Shown here: piece after piece, positions 1-13,531 of the stretch
Position numbering within the stretch: the first letter of the stretch is position 1
Layout of the letters: each line of letters begins with the position of its first letter
Assembly: GCA_943735955.1 (NCBI GenBank)
Contig: OX030957.1
Location: 12,908,517-12,972,516, forward strand
Source: Piscicola geometra
Taxonomy: Eukaryota; Annelida; Clitellata; Hirudinida; Piscicolidae
Direction of reading: 5' to 3'
DNA: 64,000 bases
The notes under the pieces: generated by a model
Told to the model about the DNA's origin: nothing
Databases searched by the model: none
Seen by the model: the letters and a program-made list of their open reading frames with translations, nothing else
Position numbers and translations under genes: made by a program

Positions 1-3000
1 AAACACTACTACTGATATTACCACCACAACTTCATTGAAATCTACCAAAACAACTACTACTGATATTACCACCACAACTTCATTGAAATCTACCACAATA
101 AACTACAACTGACATCAAAACTACAATAGCTTCTATTACAACTATAACTGACACTACTTCTACGACTACTAGCACAACAAGTACCAACCTTACCACCACA
201 ACTACTAAGGATACTACCATCACAACTACCACTAACACCACCACCACAACTCCAACTGACACCACCATTACAACTACAACTGACCCCAACACCACTACTA
301 CTACGACTGAGACTATTACCACAACTACAACTGACACTACCTTTACAACTACAACTACATCAACAACCACAACTACCAATGAAACTACTACTACAACTAC
401 AATTAACACGTCTAGCTCAACTGACACCACAACAACAACTACCACTACAAATACTACCACAACTACAACTAAAACAACTATCATCACAACAAAAACCAGT
501 ATTACGACAACTACTACAAGTACACCTACCTTACCTACTACAGCAACGACGACCACTACTACTTCTACTGACACAACTACTACAACTACAACTGGAACTA
601 CTACAACAAAAGGTCCTACTAACACAACTACTACTGATATCACCACTACTACTACACCGGAAACTAAAACAAAAACTACAACTGACACTACTACTACAAC
701 TACTAGCACAACTTATAACACCAGTCCTAAAACTAATACTGACACCACCACCACCACAACTACTAATGACACCACCACCAACACAACTACTAATGACACC
801 ACAACTACAACTCTAACTACCACCACCATCATTAATAAAACTGTAACTACTACTTTAATTACAACAGGTACTACGACTGGAACTACTACCACGACAACTT
901 ACACCGCCACCACAACTACAATTGACACTACTACTACTACTACTACCTCTACTACAACAATAACTACGACTACAACAACTAATACTGCAACTAGCAGCAC
1001 TACAACTAATACTGCAACTAGCAGCACTACAACTAATACTGCAACTACAACCACAACAACAAATACTGCAACTACCACTACAACAACTAATACTGCAACT
1101 AACACCACAACAACTAATACTGCAACAATCACCACAATAACTAATACTGCAACTACCACCACAACAACTAATACTGCAACTACCACCACAACAACTAATA
1201 CTGTAACTACCATCATAACAACTAATACTGCAACTACTACCATAACAACTAATACTGCCACTACCACCACAACAACGAATACTGCAACTACTTCCACAAC
1301 AACTAATACTGCAACTACCACAACAACTACAACTCCAACTACCACCACAACAACTAATACTGCAACTACTACCATAACAACTAATACTGCAACTACCACC
1401 ACAACAGCTAATACTGCAACTACCACTACAACTACAACTCCAACTACCACCACAACAACTAATACTGCAACTACTACCATAACAACTAATACTGCAACTA
1501 CCACTACAACTACAACTCCAACTACCACCACAACAACTAATACTGCAACTACTACCATAACAACTTATACTGCAACTACCACCACAACAACTAATACTGC
1601 AACTACCACCACCACAACTAATACTGTAACTACCATCACAACAACTAATACTGCAACTACTACCATAACAACTAATACTGCCACTACCACCACAACAACG
1701 AATACTGCAACTACCTCCACAACAACTAATACTGCAACTACCACAACAACTACAACTCCAACTACTACCACAACAACTAATACTGCAACTACTACTACAA
1801 CAACGAATACTGCAACTACCTCCACAACAACTAATACTGCAACTACCACAACAACTACAACTCCAACTACCACCACAACAACTAATACTGCAAATACTAC
1901 CATAACAACTAATACTGCAACTACCACCACAACAACTAATACTGCAACTACCACTACAACAACTAATACTGCAACTACCACAACAACTACAACTCCAACT
2001 ACCACCACTACAACCACCATCATTATTAATACTGTTACTACTACTTTATCTACAACAGGTACTACGACTGGAACTACTACCACGACAACTTACACCGCCA
2101 CCACAACTACAATTGACACTACTACTACAACTACTACTACTTCTACTACAAACACTAATACTGCAACTAGCAGCACAACAACTAATACTGCAACAATCAC
2201 CACAACAACTAAGACTGCAACTACTACCATAACAACTAATACTGCAACTACCACCACAACAACTAATACTGCAACTACCACAACAACAACTAATACTGCA
2301 ACTACCACCACAACAACTAATACTGCAACTACCACAACAACAACTAATACTGCAACTACCACCCCAACAACTAATACTGCAACAATCACCACAACAACTA
2401 ATACTACAACTACCACAACAACAATTAATACAGCAACTAACACAACAATAACTAATACTGCAACAATCACAACAACTAATATTGCAACTACTACCACAAC
2501 AACTAATACTGCAACTACCACCACAACAACTAATACTGCAACTACCACCACAACAAATAATACTGCAACTACCACAACAACAATTAATACTGCAACTACC
2601 ATCACAACAACTAATACTGCAACTACCACTACAACAACTAATACTGCAACTACCACCACAACAACTAATACTGCATCTACCACCACAACAACTAATACTG
2701 CAACTACTACAACAACAACTAATACTACAACTACCACAACAACAACTAATACTGCAACTAACACAACAATAACTAATACTGCAACAATCACAACAACAAC
2801 TAATATTGCAACTACCACTACATCAACTAATACTGCAACTACCCCCACAACAACGAATACTGCAACTACCTCCACAACAACTAATACTGCAACTACCACA
2901 ACAACTACAACTCCAACTACCTCCACAACAACTAATACTGCAACTACCACAACAACTACAACTCCAACTACCACCACAACAACTAATACTGCAACTACTA

Positions 3001-6000
3001 CCATAACAACTAATACTGCAACTACCACCACAACAGCTAATACTGCAACTACTACCATAACAACTAATACTGCAACTACCACTAAAACGACTAATACTGC
3101 AACTACCTCCACAACAACTAATACTGCAACTACCACAACAACTACAACTCCAACTACCACCACAACAACTAATACTGCAACTACCTCCACAACAACTAAT
3201 ACTGCAACTACCTCCACAACAACTAATACTGCAACTACCTCCACAACAACTACAACTCCAACTACCACCACTACAACCACCATCATTAATAATACTGTAA
3301 CTACTACTTTATCTACAACAGGTACTACGACTGGAACTACTACCACGACAACTTACACCGCCACCACAACTACAATTGACACTACTACTACAACTACTAC
3401 TACCTCTACAACAAACATTTATACTGCAACTAGCAGCACAACAACTAATACTGCAACAATCACCACAACAACTAATACTGCAACTACTACTATAACAACT
3501 AATACTGCAACTACCACCACAACAACTAATACTGCAACTACCATCACAACAACTACTACAACAATTACCACCACAACAACTAATACTGCAACTAGCAGCA
3601 CAACAACTAATACTGCAACTACTACTACAATTACCACAACAAAAACTTCATTAACCTCCACAAGAACAACTTCCATTACAACTATTACAACAACCACGTC
3701 TACTATTACAACAACCACGTCCACTATTACAACAACAACCTCTCTGACAACTTCCACACAAACCACTACAACTACCACAACATTTATCTCTTCAACTTCA
3801 CTTCAAACCACCACTGTAACTACGACCACTACACCAACGACTACACTTCCTCCTCTTGAAGGTTCGATCCTCTTTAATTATTCATTCTATCACCATTATG
3901 ACTAATTATTTCGAAAGTTATTGAAGATACTTTTTTTCAAATAAATTTTACTTATCTTTTTCTATTATTACCTCTATTCATAATATTCATTATCAATCCA
4001 GTGAACCTCGTTTTGGCGAGCGGGCCAACTGCTGGTGACGTTGAAGGGGACTTCAAGGGCATCGACAATGGCTTCCTGCCAGTCACTCTGCCGCAAGCAT
4101 TCCCTTTCGGAGAGTCGCAGTCGAACAGAGTTTTCGTGAGACGACTGTTGCCTTTTATTTGTGCTCGTGTTTTTGTTTTAATTTGAATGTTTGTCGATAG
4201 GAAATTGAATGAACACCACGCAGGTGAGCGAGAATGGCTACTTGACGTTCGATCAAGGCGTGAGCGCGGCGAGACCGAAAAAGATTTCTAATTTTTCTGA
4301 CGTGCCAATCATCGCGCCCTTCTGGTCGAACATTGACTTGAGGAGCGTGAACGGCTTGAAGAACAATGGCAAGGTCTTTTACAAATGCACGAGTCGCCAA
4401 ACGAAGACTTCACCTACAAGCGCCGCGGACCAAGCGATCTTCGACAAGGTGCAGCAGGAGGTGCGCGAAAGCATTGACTTCGACGAATTTAGCGCCACCA
4501 TGGTGTGTACCTTCACCTGGTCGAACGTCTCTCCCTACCCCTTCAACCAAGCCACCAGCCTAGAAGTTGCTGCTTTCTTGAGTCTCGTTTTCATTTCACG
4601 ATAGATTTCACTTTTCGCAATAATAAATGGTTTTTAAATCGTTTGTTTCCAGAGAAACAACTTCCAACTGATTCTGACGTTTGATCGCAGCAACGGCAAG
4701 AGCTTTATCATATGCTCTTACGGCGAAAACACATGGAATCGCAACAGAGAAAACGCACAAGGTTTGCAATAACTAAATCGCATTTACTGTTGCCTCACAG
4801 CCTAGTTTCCTATTTCATTATTCAAGTTTAGAATCGTTTATTGAAGAGTTTGTGAGTAGAAGTGAATTCATCAAATACACTTTTTACAATGCAAGGCTAC
4901 AAGATGAAAAACTTCAACGCTGTCTACGGTTCTAGTTATGCCCACGACTATTTCACTTCTGGAACTGCATCTAGCTTCAGACTCAAGTCTCTCACCGGAC
5001 CTAAAGGTTTTTAAGACTTTAACAATCGATTTTTACTGATATATTATAAATTCATAGGAATTATTAATTATTAACTAATTTGAAGCCTGTTCTCAACCAA
5101 TTTAAAAACTGTTCTCATTTACTCGAGAATAAAAATTACTTTCGAAGTTGTGAAATGTATTACTTTGAAACACGCACACAGGCCGAGCTGGAGTGTGGAT
5201 TTTCAAGACCTACTTCAGACAGTACCCCACCCCTTCTGACTACAAATGCTTCGAGTGGCATGAGAAGCAATTGGTGCAAACAAACTCTTGGCTCCAACGC
5301 AGACAGCCTGCTTGTCCCTGCACTTTGTGGCAAGCCATACAGGATCCTCGCTTCAACTTTTTCAGCAATGATTTCTCAAGTGGAAGTCTCTGCTTCATTT
5401 CAAATTTTCCCACATTCCCATCTTCGGCACAGGTTTTTTTGCTAGCATATCTGATTCCTGTTTGGGTTTCTTTTATTCAATTTCTATCATTCAGTGAATT
5501 CATTCCATTTTATGATTAAAAACTTGAATTCAAATAGGCTTTCAATAAAACTGACTTTCTTTTAACATTCAAAACTACAGCAATGCTGCTACACTAACTC
5601 AGTCACCTTCTATTGGTTTTGGTGGTTCGATCCATTTTTTTGGACCCGTTTCTCCTTTTTGCAAACAAGTTGGAATTTGAGATCAGGTAGTAGTCTCAAG
5701 TACCATCCCTGGTTTTTCCAATCAAACTACATTGCTGAAGACCTGCTCCCCAAACGCTGGTGCTGCCAAGAGTCTTTCAACTGCTACCTCTTCTACCAAT
5801 TCAGACCACAAGACACTTGCTTTTTCTACACACCACCAAGATTTGGTGAGTGGTATTTCAATAATTTATTTCAACGTTTTTTCTAAAAAATCTTTTTAAC
5901 TTTAAAAAAACTTTTAATTTAAATCAATTTACTTGTTAAATCAAAAAAAATATTGCAATCAAATACTCTATTTCACCGCTTTTCAAAGCAAATTTTGAAA

Positions 6001-8056
6001 CTAGCGTTTTTTCGCAGGCTTCACGTTTGGCGACCCTCACATTAGGACACTCGACGGTTTCGAATACACGTTCAATGGCGTTGGCGAGTACTGGCTGGCT
6101 CAGTCTGCCAACAGCATCAACATTCAAGGCCGCATGCAGAGGTGCACATTTTGTATTCTTTTTGTGTTTAAGAATGTTTTATCTCTATAACTACTGCTTA
6201 AATTTCACGCTCTATTCGCATTTAGAAAAATAAGTCAAACATTGTATTGCGTCTCGGCGCATAAGGATCATGGTTCCTAGAACCATTGTAACATGGCGTG
6301 CGTCTGTCAAGCTGTGAACGATATAGACTAAAAAAAACAAAACAAAAACTTCACCCTCGAATCCCATCCAAGGTACATTGAAGCCGATGGACGCTTGAGC
6401 AACGCTACCATCTTCACAGGATTTTCTTTCTACGACTTCTCTGAAAATGTTAAATCCTCAAAAATTAGCATCACACTCACTAAGGACCGACAAAGTATGT
6501 TTTAAATCGTTTCCAGTTTTTCAATTTTTTTTAGTCAAAACCTTTTAAATAAAAAATTAAAACTGTTTTTTCCAATATTATTTTTGTTTTCGGTTTAAAA
6601 CCGACTTTTTCAACTCCTATAAAAGCATTAACCATTTTAAATATATATAAAATGAAAAAATATTTTTTTAGGATTTGTAATAATGGACGAAACGGGTACA
6701 GAAGCTTTGACCGAGTGGTACTACAGCAACCTGACAGGCATTTACGAAGGAGTGAAGAATGTTGGAGTGAGAAGGAAGATAGAAACGCTAGAGCTCAGTT
6801 TCCCCAGTGGTAAGATTCTAAAACTAGAGATTTAATTTTTAAATTAAATGAAATTAATTTAGGCAGGTTCAATATGAAACTGAGATGTAAAATAAAGATA
6901 CAAATAGAGTTTAAAAGTGTAACTACTGTAGGATCATCGATCACTTCTTATTCAGGTAGCAGTGCTTCAATCTCCATCGCCGACAAGTCTCTCAGTCTGA
7001 CACTCTCCCTCCCAGATGAACTCTTCAACAAAAGCCTAATTGGTTCTTAAACCACTTTTCTATCAAACCTTTTTCCTTTTAAAACAATTTTTCCAACCAT
7101 TTTCTCATACTAAGCGCGGTAAATTTCCGCAATTCACTAGTTGCTCTTCAAATTCGCGTACTAACCTCACATCTCGCTCATCGTTCCATCTTTTCAATCG
7201 ATATTTTAAAAACATAACATTTAAAAATTCAATTTCACCACTCAATTCTATCTTCTACATTATCTATTTTTGTCATGCTATTTCACCACATCATTTCTTT
7301 TAAGGATTGTACGGAATTTTCGATGGCAAGATGGATAATGACCTGTCTTACCCCAACCGCACCACCATTCCTCTCACTTCAAGTGAACTCGACATTTTCA
7401 GACTAGGACAGACCTGTAAGCCTTGAGTTTGTCCACGTTTAAATGAAATAAATTGAATAAATTCATTACAATTTTAAATTCATTTAGTATTGTTGCAAAG
7501 TAAGCTCAACTTTACTCACTGAATTATTTTCTTCGTAATTATTTCACCTGAACCAACAAATATACGCACGTCAATTTGTAAAAATTATGAAGCAAAGAAT
7601 TAAAAACCCCAATTGACTATATGCTAATGAGCAAAATAAACATTTCACAGTAAAATCATGAAAAAAGTATTTCAAATCAAATAGGCGTTATTCTATCGAA
7701 ATAAAAAAACACTTTTAAAAATTCAACTTTTGGTATCTGAAAAGCTTTACAAAAATAAATGTCATAAATCAAATGAATATTCAACAACTTTATTCACAAA
7801 CTCACAGGGCAGTTGACAGCATCGGAGTCTTTCTTCTGGTACAACACTAGCGCAGGCGAATCTTTCAACGGCTTCATCGATGCCAGCTTCACTCCCGTCT
7901 TCCTGGAGGAGGGAGGCAACTGTCGGATAAACATCACAGGTGCCGCCTTGCCAGCTTGGATTGCTCGGTGTCGGCGTGCTTTTGTGTGATGATTTGGTTT
8001 ACTCAATTATGACGTCATTAAAACCATGTCCACACACATACACACACACACTCACA

Positions 8057-8154
<98 letters not shown>

Positions 8155-8215
8155 CACACATACAAATACACACACACACAAACACACACAAACACACACA
8201 CATACACACACACAA

Positions 8216-8248
<33 letters not shown>

Positions 8249-11200
8249 CACATACAGAAGCGAAAACTAAATGCACAAAAGAGGGCAGCTTGAACAGGGC
8301 TTGCTTGTACGACATCTGCGCCACAGCTGACAACAAGTTTTCGCAAATGACCCTCAACTCCTCTGCAACTGGCTCTGTTCTGGTGAACGAAAGTGCAGGT
8401 GGGTCCCGAATAGAATTAAACATTTGATGTTTACAAATTCCAATGCACCAGAAAGTTTCTTCTCACAGCTTTGAATAGACGTTGATACATCCCAAAGTTT
8501 CTCAAGCAGCTTTCACATCCACACAGCCAATGACGTGGCAAGACTGACGAGTGTGACAACAGAAGCGAGATTCACGGTCAACACCACCACCGTGATCAGC
8601 ATTAGCATTAAGCCCCCGGGAAACACAACCACTGGCAAGTGGAACCTGCGTGCCAATTTGACGGGGGGTCAGCTGGTCTGCAAGGACTCGAACTGTCTCG
8701 AGTGGGACTTCTCGTACCAGCCTGCCAGTACGGAATACTTTGAGCTGAGGTCGGCTTGTCGTGCTGAATCAAACTTAGAAAAAAATTCATGTGAACTTGA
8801 AAAAGGAATAATTAAATAATGAAATGGAATAATCTTTTTGAAAGTCTCTCCTCCCTCTACCCAGCTTTGAAGGCAACAGCACTGAGGGGAGGGTCATGGC
8901 AGAGCTGAAGATTCCGGTCCTGATGTGTCCTTGCAGTGCCAATGGAGTTTGCCAGTGGGATGTTTTGTCTTCCAGCACCAACCAAACGAACCTATTCAGA
9001 ACGGTTACATGCGGCTGTGTCAACGGCATCTACAGCGGTGTGTAAAGCAAGCATGGTGATGCTAGAAACATTTAAGTTCTCGAATGTTGACTGAATGAAA
9101 CACATTTGAGAAAGTTGAAATTAAAAATTAATCACAAAGGTGAAAAATGTGACAAGTTGTTGGACTTTTGCCTCAGCACTGAGTGCAGAGGGAACTGCAG
9201 TACCTTGCCAGAAGCGCAACTGGTGGCTTTATACAAGGCGAGATGCAGTTACTGAAGAGCTTCATAATTTCAAACCTGATTTCAGAATCGATGTAGTTTT
9301 CAGTATTGATTTCTATTGTTGTTTCACCGAATCGTTGCTCACGTTGTTTTTTCGCGTGTTCGCTGTTTTTGTGATTCGATTAAAAAACACTCAACAACAA
9401 CAACAACAACAACAGCAAACGAACGGGTCGACGACTATTAATCCGCCCTTCAAAGGCTACACGTGTAACGTCACATGTCCATCCGGAACCACCAAGGACA
9501 ACTTGGACTACTGCCAAGGTCGCACCACTACTCCACAACACCACCCTGCAACCATCCCAACTCTGTGGAAACTTCTATATTTCTCCTACATACTCCAATG
9601 CAAAAATATATTTTTTAAACACGATAAAAATAACATCACTACAACAATATGATCACCATTACAACAACACCACAACAAACCACAACAATCCATAACAACT
9701 ACCACAATAACAAAACAGATGTTAATGAATGCCTGGATACCAGCACTTGCAACCCCCTCTCTGAAACGTGTGTCAATACTTTCGGCTCTTTCCGCTGTGA
9801 CTGCCGTTCTGGATTCGTGAAGTCAACAGATAACACGACGTGCATTGGTGTGTGTGTGTGTGTATGTATGTGTGTATGTGTGTGCGTATGTGTGTGTGTG
9901 TGTGTTTGTGTGTGTATGTGTGTGTGTGTGTGTGCGTGTGTGTGTGAGTATATGTGTGTGTTTGTGTTTTTGCGGGTTTGTGTTTGTGTGAGTATGTGTT
10001 AGTCTGTTCGATTGTCAGCACATAAAAAATTTAATTTCATACATTTCTTTCACACAAAAAAACAAGATCATCCTCACCACTATCATCATCTTCATTATCA
10101 TTCTCTTTCTCTTCATCACTATCATCATTCTCTTCATCATCATTCTCTTTCTCTTCATCACTATCATCTTCTTCTTCATTATCCTCATCACCTCCATCAC
10201 ATCCTCTTCATCCTCATCATCATCATCATCCTCATCCTCCTCATCATCCTCATCCTCTTCATCATCCTCATCATCATCACAAACATGAACCACATGTGCA
10301 GACGTGGATGAGTGTGCTCTGGGCTTGAGCAACTGCGAGCAAGTTTGCAACAACATCAACGCGTCGTTCACATGCAGCTGTTTTTCTGAATACAATTTCG
10401 TAAATCAGAAATGCGAACCTAGTGGTGGGTGGTGGATGGGGGATGGAAGGGGGGGTTGGTAGAGGATGGATGGTGGGGGTGAATGCGAGGTGATGGATGG
10501 ATGGGGGGGGGGGGGGGTGAATGAAAGGTGAATGGAAAGTGATGGATGGTGGATGGATGGATGGGGGATAATGGATATTTGACTGAGAGTGGATTGTAAA
10601 ATAAGGAAGTAAAAAATCATAAAAATACAACAGCGACTCTCAACTGCACACCGTCTCCTGGTTGCTCGTTCTGCACTTCTAGCAGCAACTGCACATGCGC
10701 TCTTGGCTATGAAGAGAAATCGAACAAATGCGAAGGTTCATAAACTTCTCTGTTCTTTTGCATTTTAAATTTCCGTTTTTTTTGGGTTTTTGATTTAACA
10801 TGCCCATCGACAAGACATCAGTTCAAAAATCCAAGAAAAAACTGTTAAGGAGATAAAACTACCAACCACCACAACATAGACCTCAACGAGTGTACCAACG
10901 GGAATGGAACCTGTGACTTGAGCAGCACGAACTGCATGAACACGAACGGAAGCTACAAATGTGAATCCAAGGCAGGATTCAGTTTGGATCCAGCTAATTC
11001 AAGAGCCGGCATTCGTGAGTGCAAGTATAGAACACTAATGTTAACTGCAGATTGATCCCAGCACAACACACTAGCCAGCTCAGCAAAGAGTAAAAACTTA
11101 TCACAAAAAATACCCGAAAACATTGCATGAAAGCTCATTCAAACCCATTGAAGACATCAAAAAAAGCAAATTAAAACACACAAACCCACACTACATCCCA

Positions 11201-13499
11201 TTTTATTGTATTGTATTGTCTTGCACTACATCCCATTTTATTGTATTGTATTGTCTTGCACTACATCCCATTGTATTGTATTGTATTGTATTGTATTGTA
11301 TTCTATTCTATTTTATTGTATTGTATTGTATTCTATTTTATTGTATTGTATTGTATTGTATTGCATTTTATTGTATTGTATTGTATTTCAGTGTATTTAT
11401 TGTATTTTATTGTTTTTTATTTTATTGTTTTGTATTTTATTGTATTGTATTTTCTTGTATTAAATTTTATTTTATTGTATTGTATTTTCTTGTATTAAAT
11501 TTTATTTTATTGTATTGTATTTTCTTGTATTAAATTTTATTTTATTGTATTGTATTTTCTTGTATTAAATTTTATTTTATTGTATTGTATTGTGTTTTAA
11601 TGTATTTTATTTATTGTATTTTATTTTACATTATTGTATTTTAATGTATTTTATTTATTGTATTTTATTTTATATTATTGTATTTTATTGTATTGTATTT
11701 TATTGTATTGTATTTATTGTATTGTATTTTATTTTATATTATTGTATTTTATTGTATTGTATTTTATTTTATTGTATTTTATTTTATATTATTGTATTTT
11801 ATTGTATTGTATTTTATTGTATTGTATTTTATTGTATTGTATTTTATTGTATTGTATTTTATTGTATTGTATTTTATTGTATTGTATTTTATTGTATTGT
11901 ATTTTATTGTATTGTATTTTATTGTATTGTATTTTATTGTATTGTATTTTATTGCATTGTATTTTATTGTATTGTATTTTATTGTATTGTATTTTATTGT
12001 ATTGTATTTTATTGTATTGTATTGTATTTTATTGTATTGTATTTTATTGTATTGTATTTTATTGTATTGTATTTTATTGTATTGTATTTTATTGTATTGT
12101 ATTTTATTGTATTGTATTTTATTGTATTGTATTTTATTGTATTGTATTTTATTGTATTGTATTTTATCCTATTGTATTTTATTGTATTGTATTTTATTAT
12201 ATATTATTGTATTTTATTGTATTGTATTTTATTGTATTGTATTTTCTTTTTTTTTATTGTATTGTATTTTATTGTATTGTGATTTATTGTATTGTATTGT
12301 ATTTTATTGTATTTTATTTTATTGTATTTTATTTTATTGTATTTTATTTTATTGTATTTTATTTTCTTGTATTTTATTTTCTTGTATTTTATTGTATTTT
12401 ATTTTATTTTATTGTATTGTATTTTATTGTGTTTTCTTTTATTGTATTTTGTTGTATTGTGTTTTAGTGTATTGTATTTTATTGTATTGTATTTTATTGT
12501 ATTGTATTTTATTGTATTGTATTTTATTGTATTGTATTTTATTGTATTGTATTTTATTGTATTGTATTTTATAGTATTGTATTTTATTGTATTGTATTGT
12601 ATTTTATTTTGTTGCATTTTATTGTATTGCATTTCATTGTATTTTATTGTTTTGTATTGTATTTTATTGTTTTGTATTGTATTTTATTGTTTTGTATTGT
12701 ATCTTATTGTTTTGTATTGTATTTTGTTGTTTTGTATTGTATTTTATTGTTTTGTATTGTATTTTATTGTTTTGTATTGTATTTTATTGTTTTGTATTGT
12801 ATTTTATTGTTTTGTATTGTATTTTATTGTATTGTATTGTATTTTATTGTTTTGTATTGTATTTTATTGTTTTGTATTGTATTTTATTGTTTTGTATTGT
12901 ATTTTATTGTTTTGTATTGTATTTTATTGTTTTGTATTGTATTTTATTGTTTTGTTTTGTATTTTATTGTTTTGTATTGTATTTTATTGTTTTGTATTGT
13001 ATTTTATTGTTTTGTATTGTATTTTATTGTTTTGTATTGTATTTTATTGTATTGTATGGTATTTTAATATTTGTATTTTACTACATCGCCATTCTTGCAA
13101 CCTCATTACAGCGTGCACCTATCCAAACTTCGGGGTGGACTGTAAGCAAGTGGCCAGCTGTCCAGAACCGTCCTGGAGTGCAGCGACAGGCTGTTCCGTC
13201 TGCATGAACAGCGGATACTCCCCTCCGACGTGCCTCACTGACACTGACGAATGCACTGCCAATCCGAACATTTGTGGGAGTGGAGTGTGTAATAACACTG
13301 ATGGCTTTTACAACTGTTTGTGCAACACTTGGTTCACATTCAACAATGGAAGCTGCCTTCGTGAGTGCATTCAGATTAGATTGGCAATTCAAGTAATGCT
13401 TTTTTTACCTTATGACAATAACTATCATAACCTTCTCGTCATCGTCATCATGAAATTCTCATCATCATCATCATCATCACCATCATCATCATTATGCTA

Positions 13500-13531
<32 letters not shown>

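Noticed and set aside
80..3778. Long minus-strand Val/Leu-rich reading frames
   Set aside because: They are the exact antisense of the Thr-codon repeats; the plus strand joins in phase to NIDO exons.
4155..4400. Minus-strand 81-codon frame
   Set aside because: Antisense to the NIDO exon 4224-4565.
11123..13110. Hundreds of codons of Ile/Leu/Tyr/Cys/Phe-rich frames on the plus strand
   Set aside because: Produced by the five-base repeat period inside an intron; no start or domain support.
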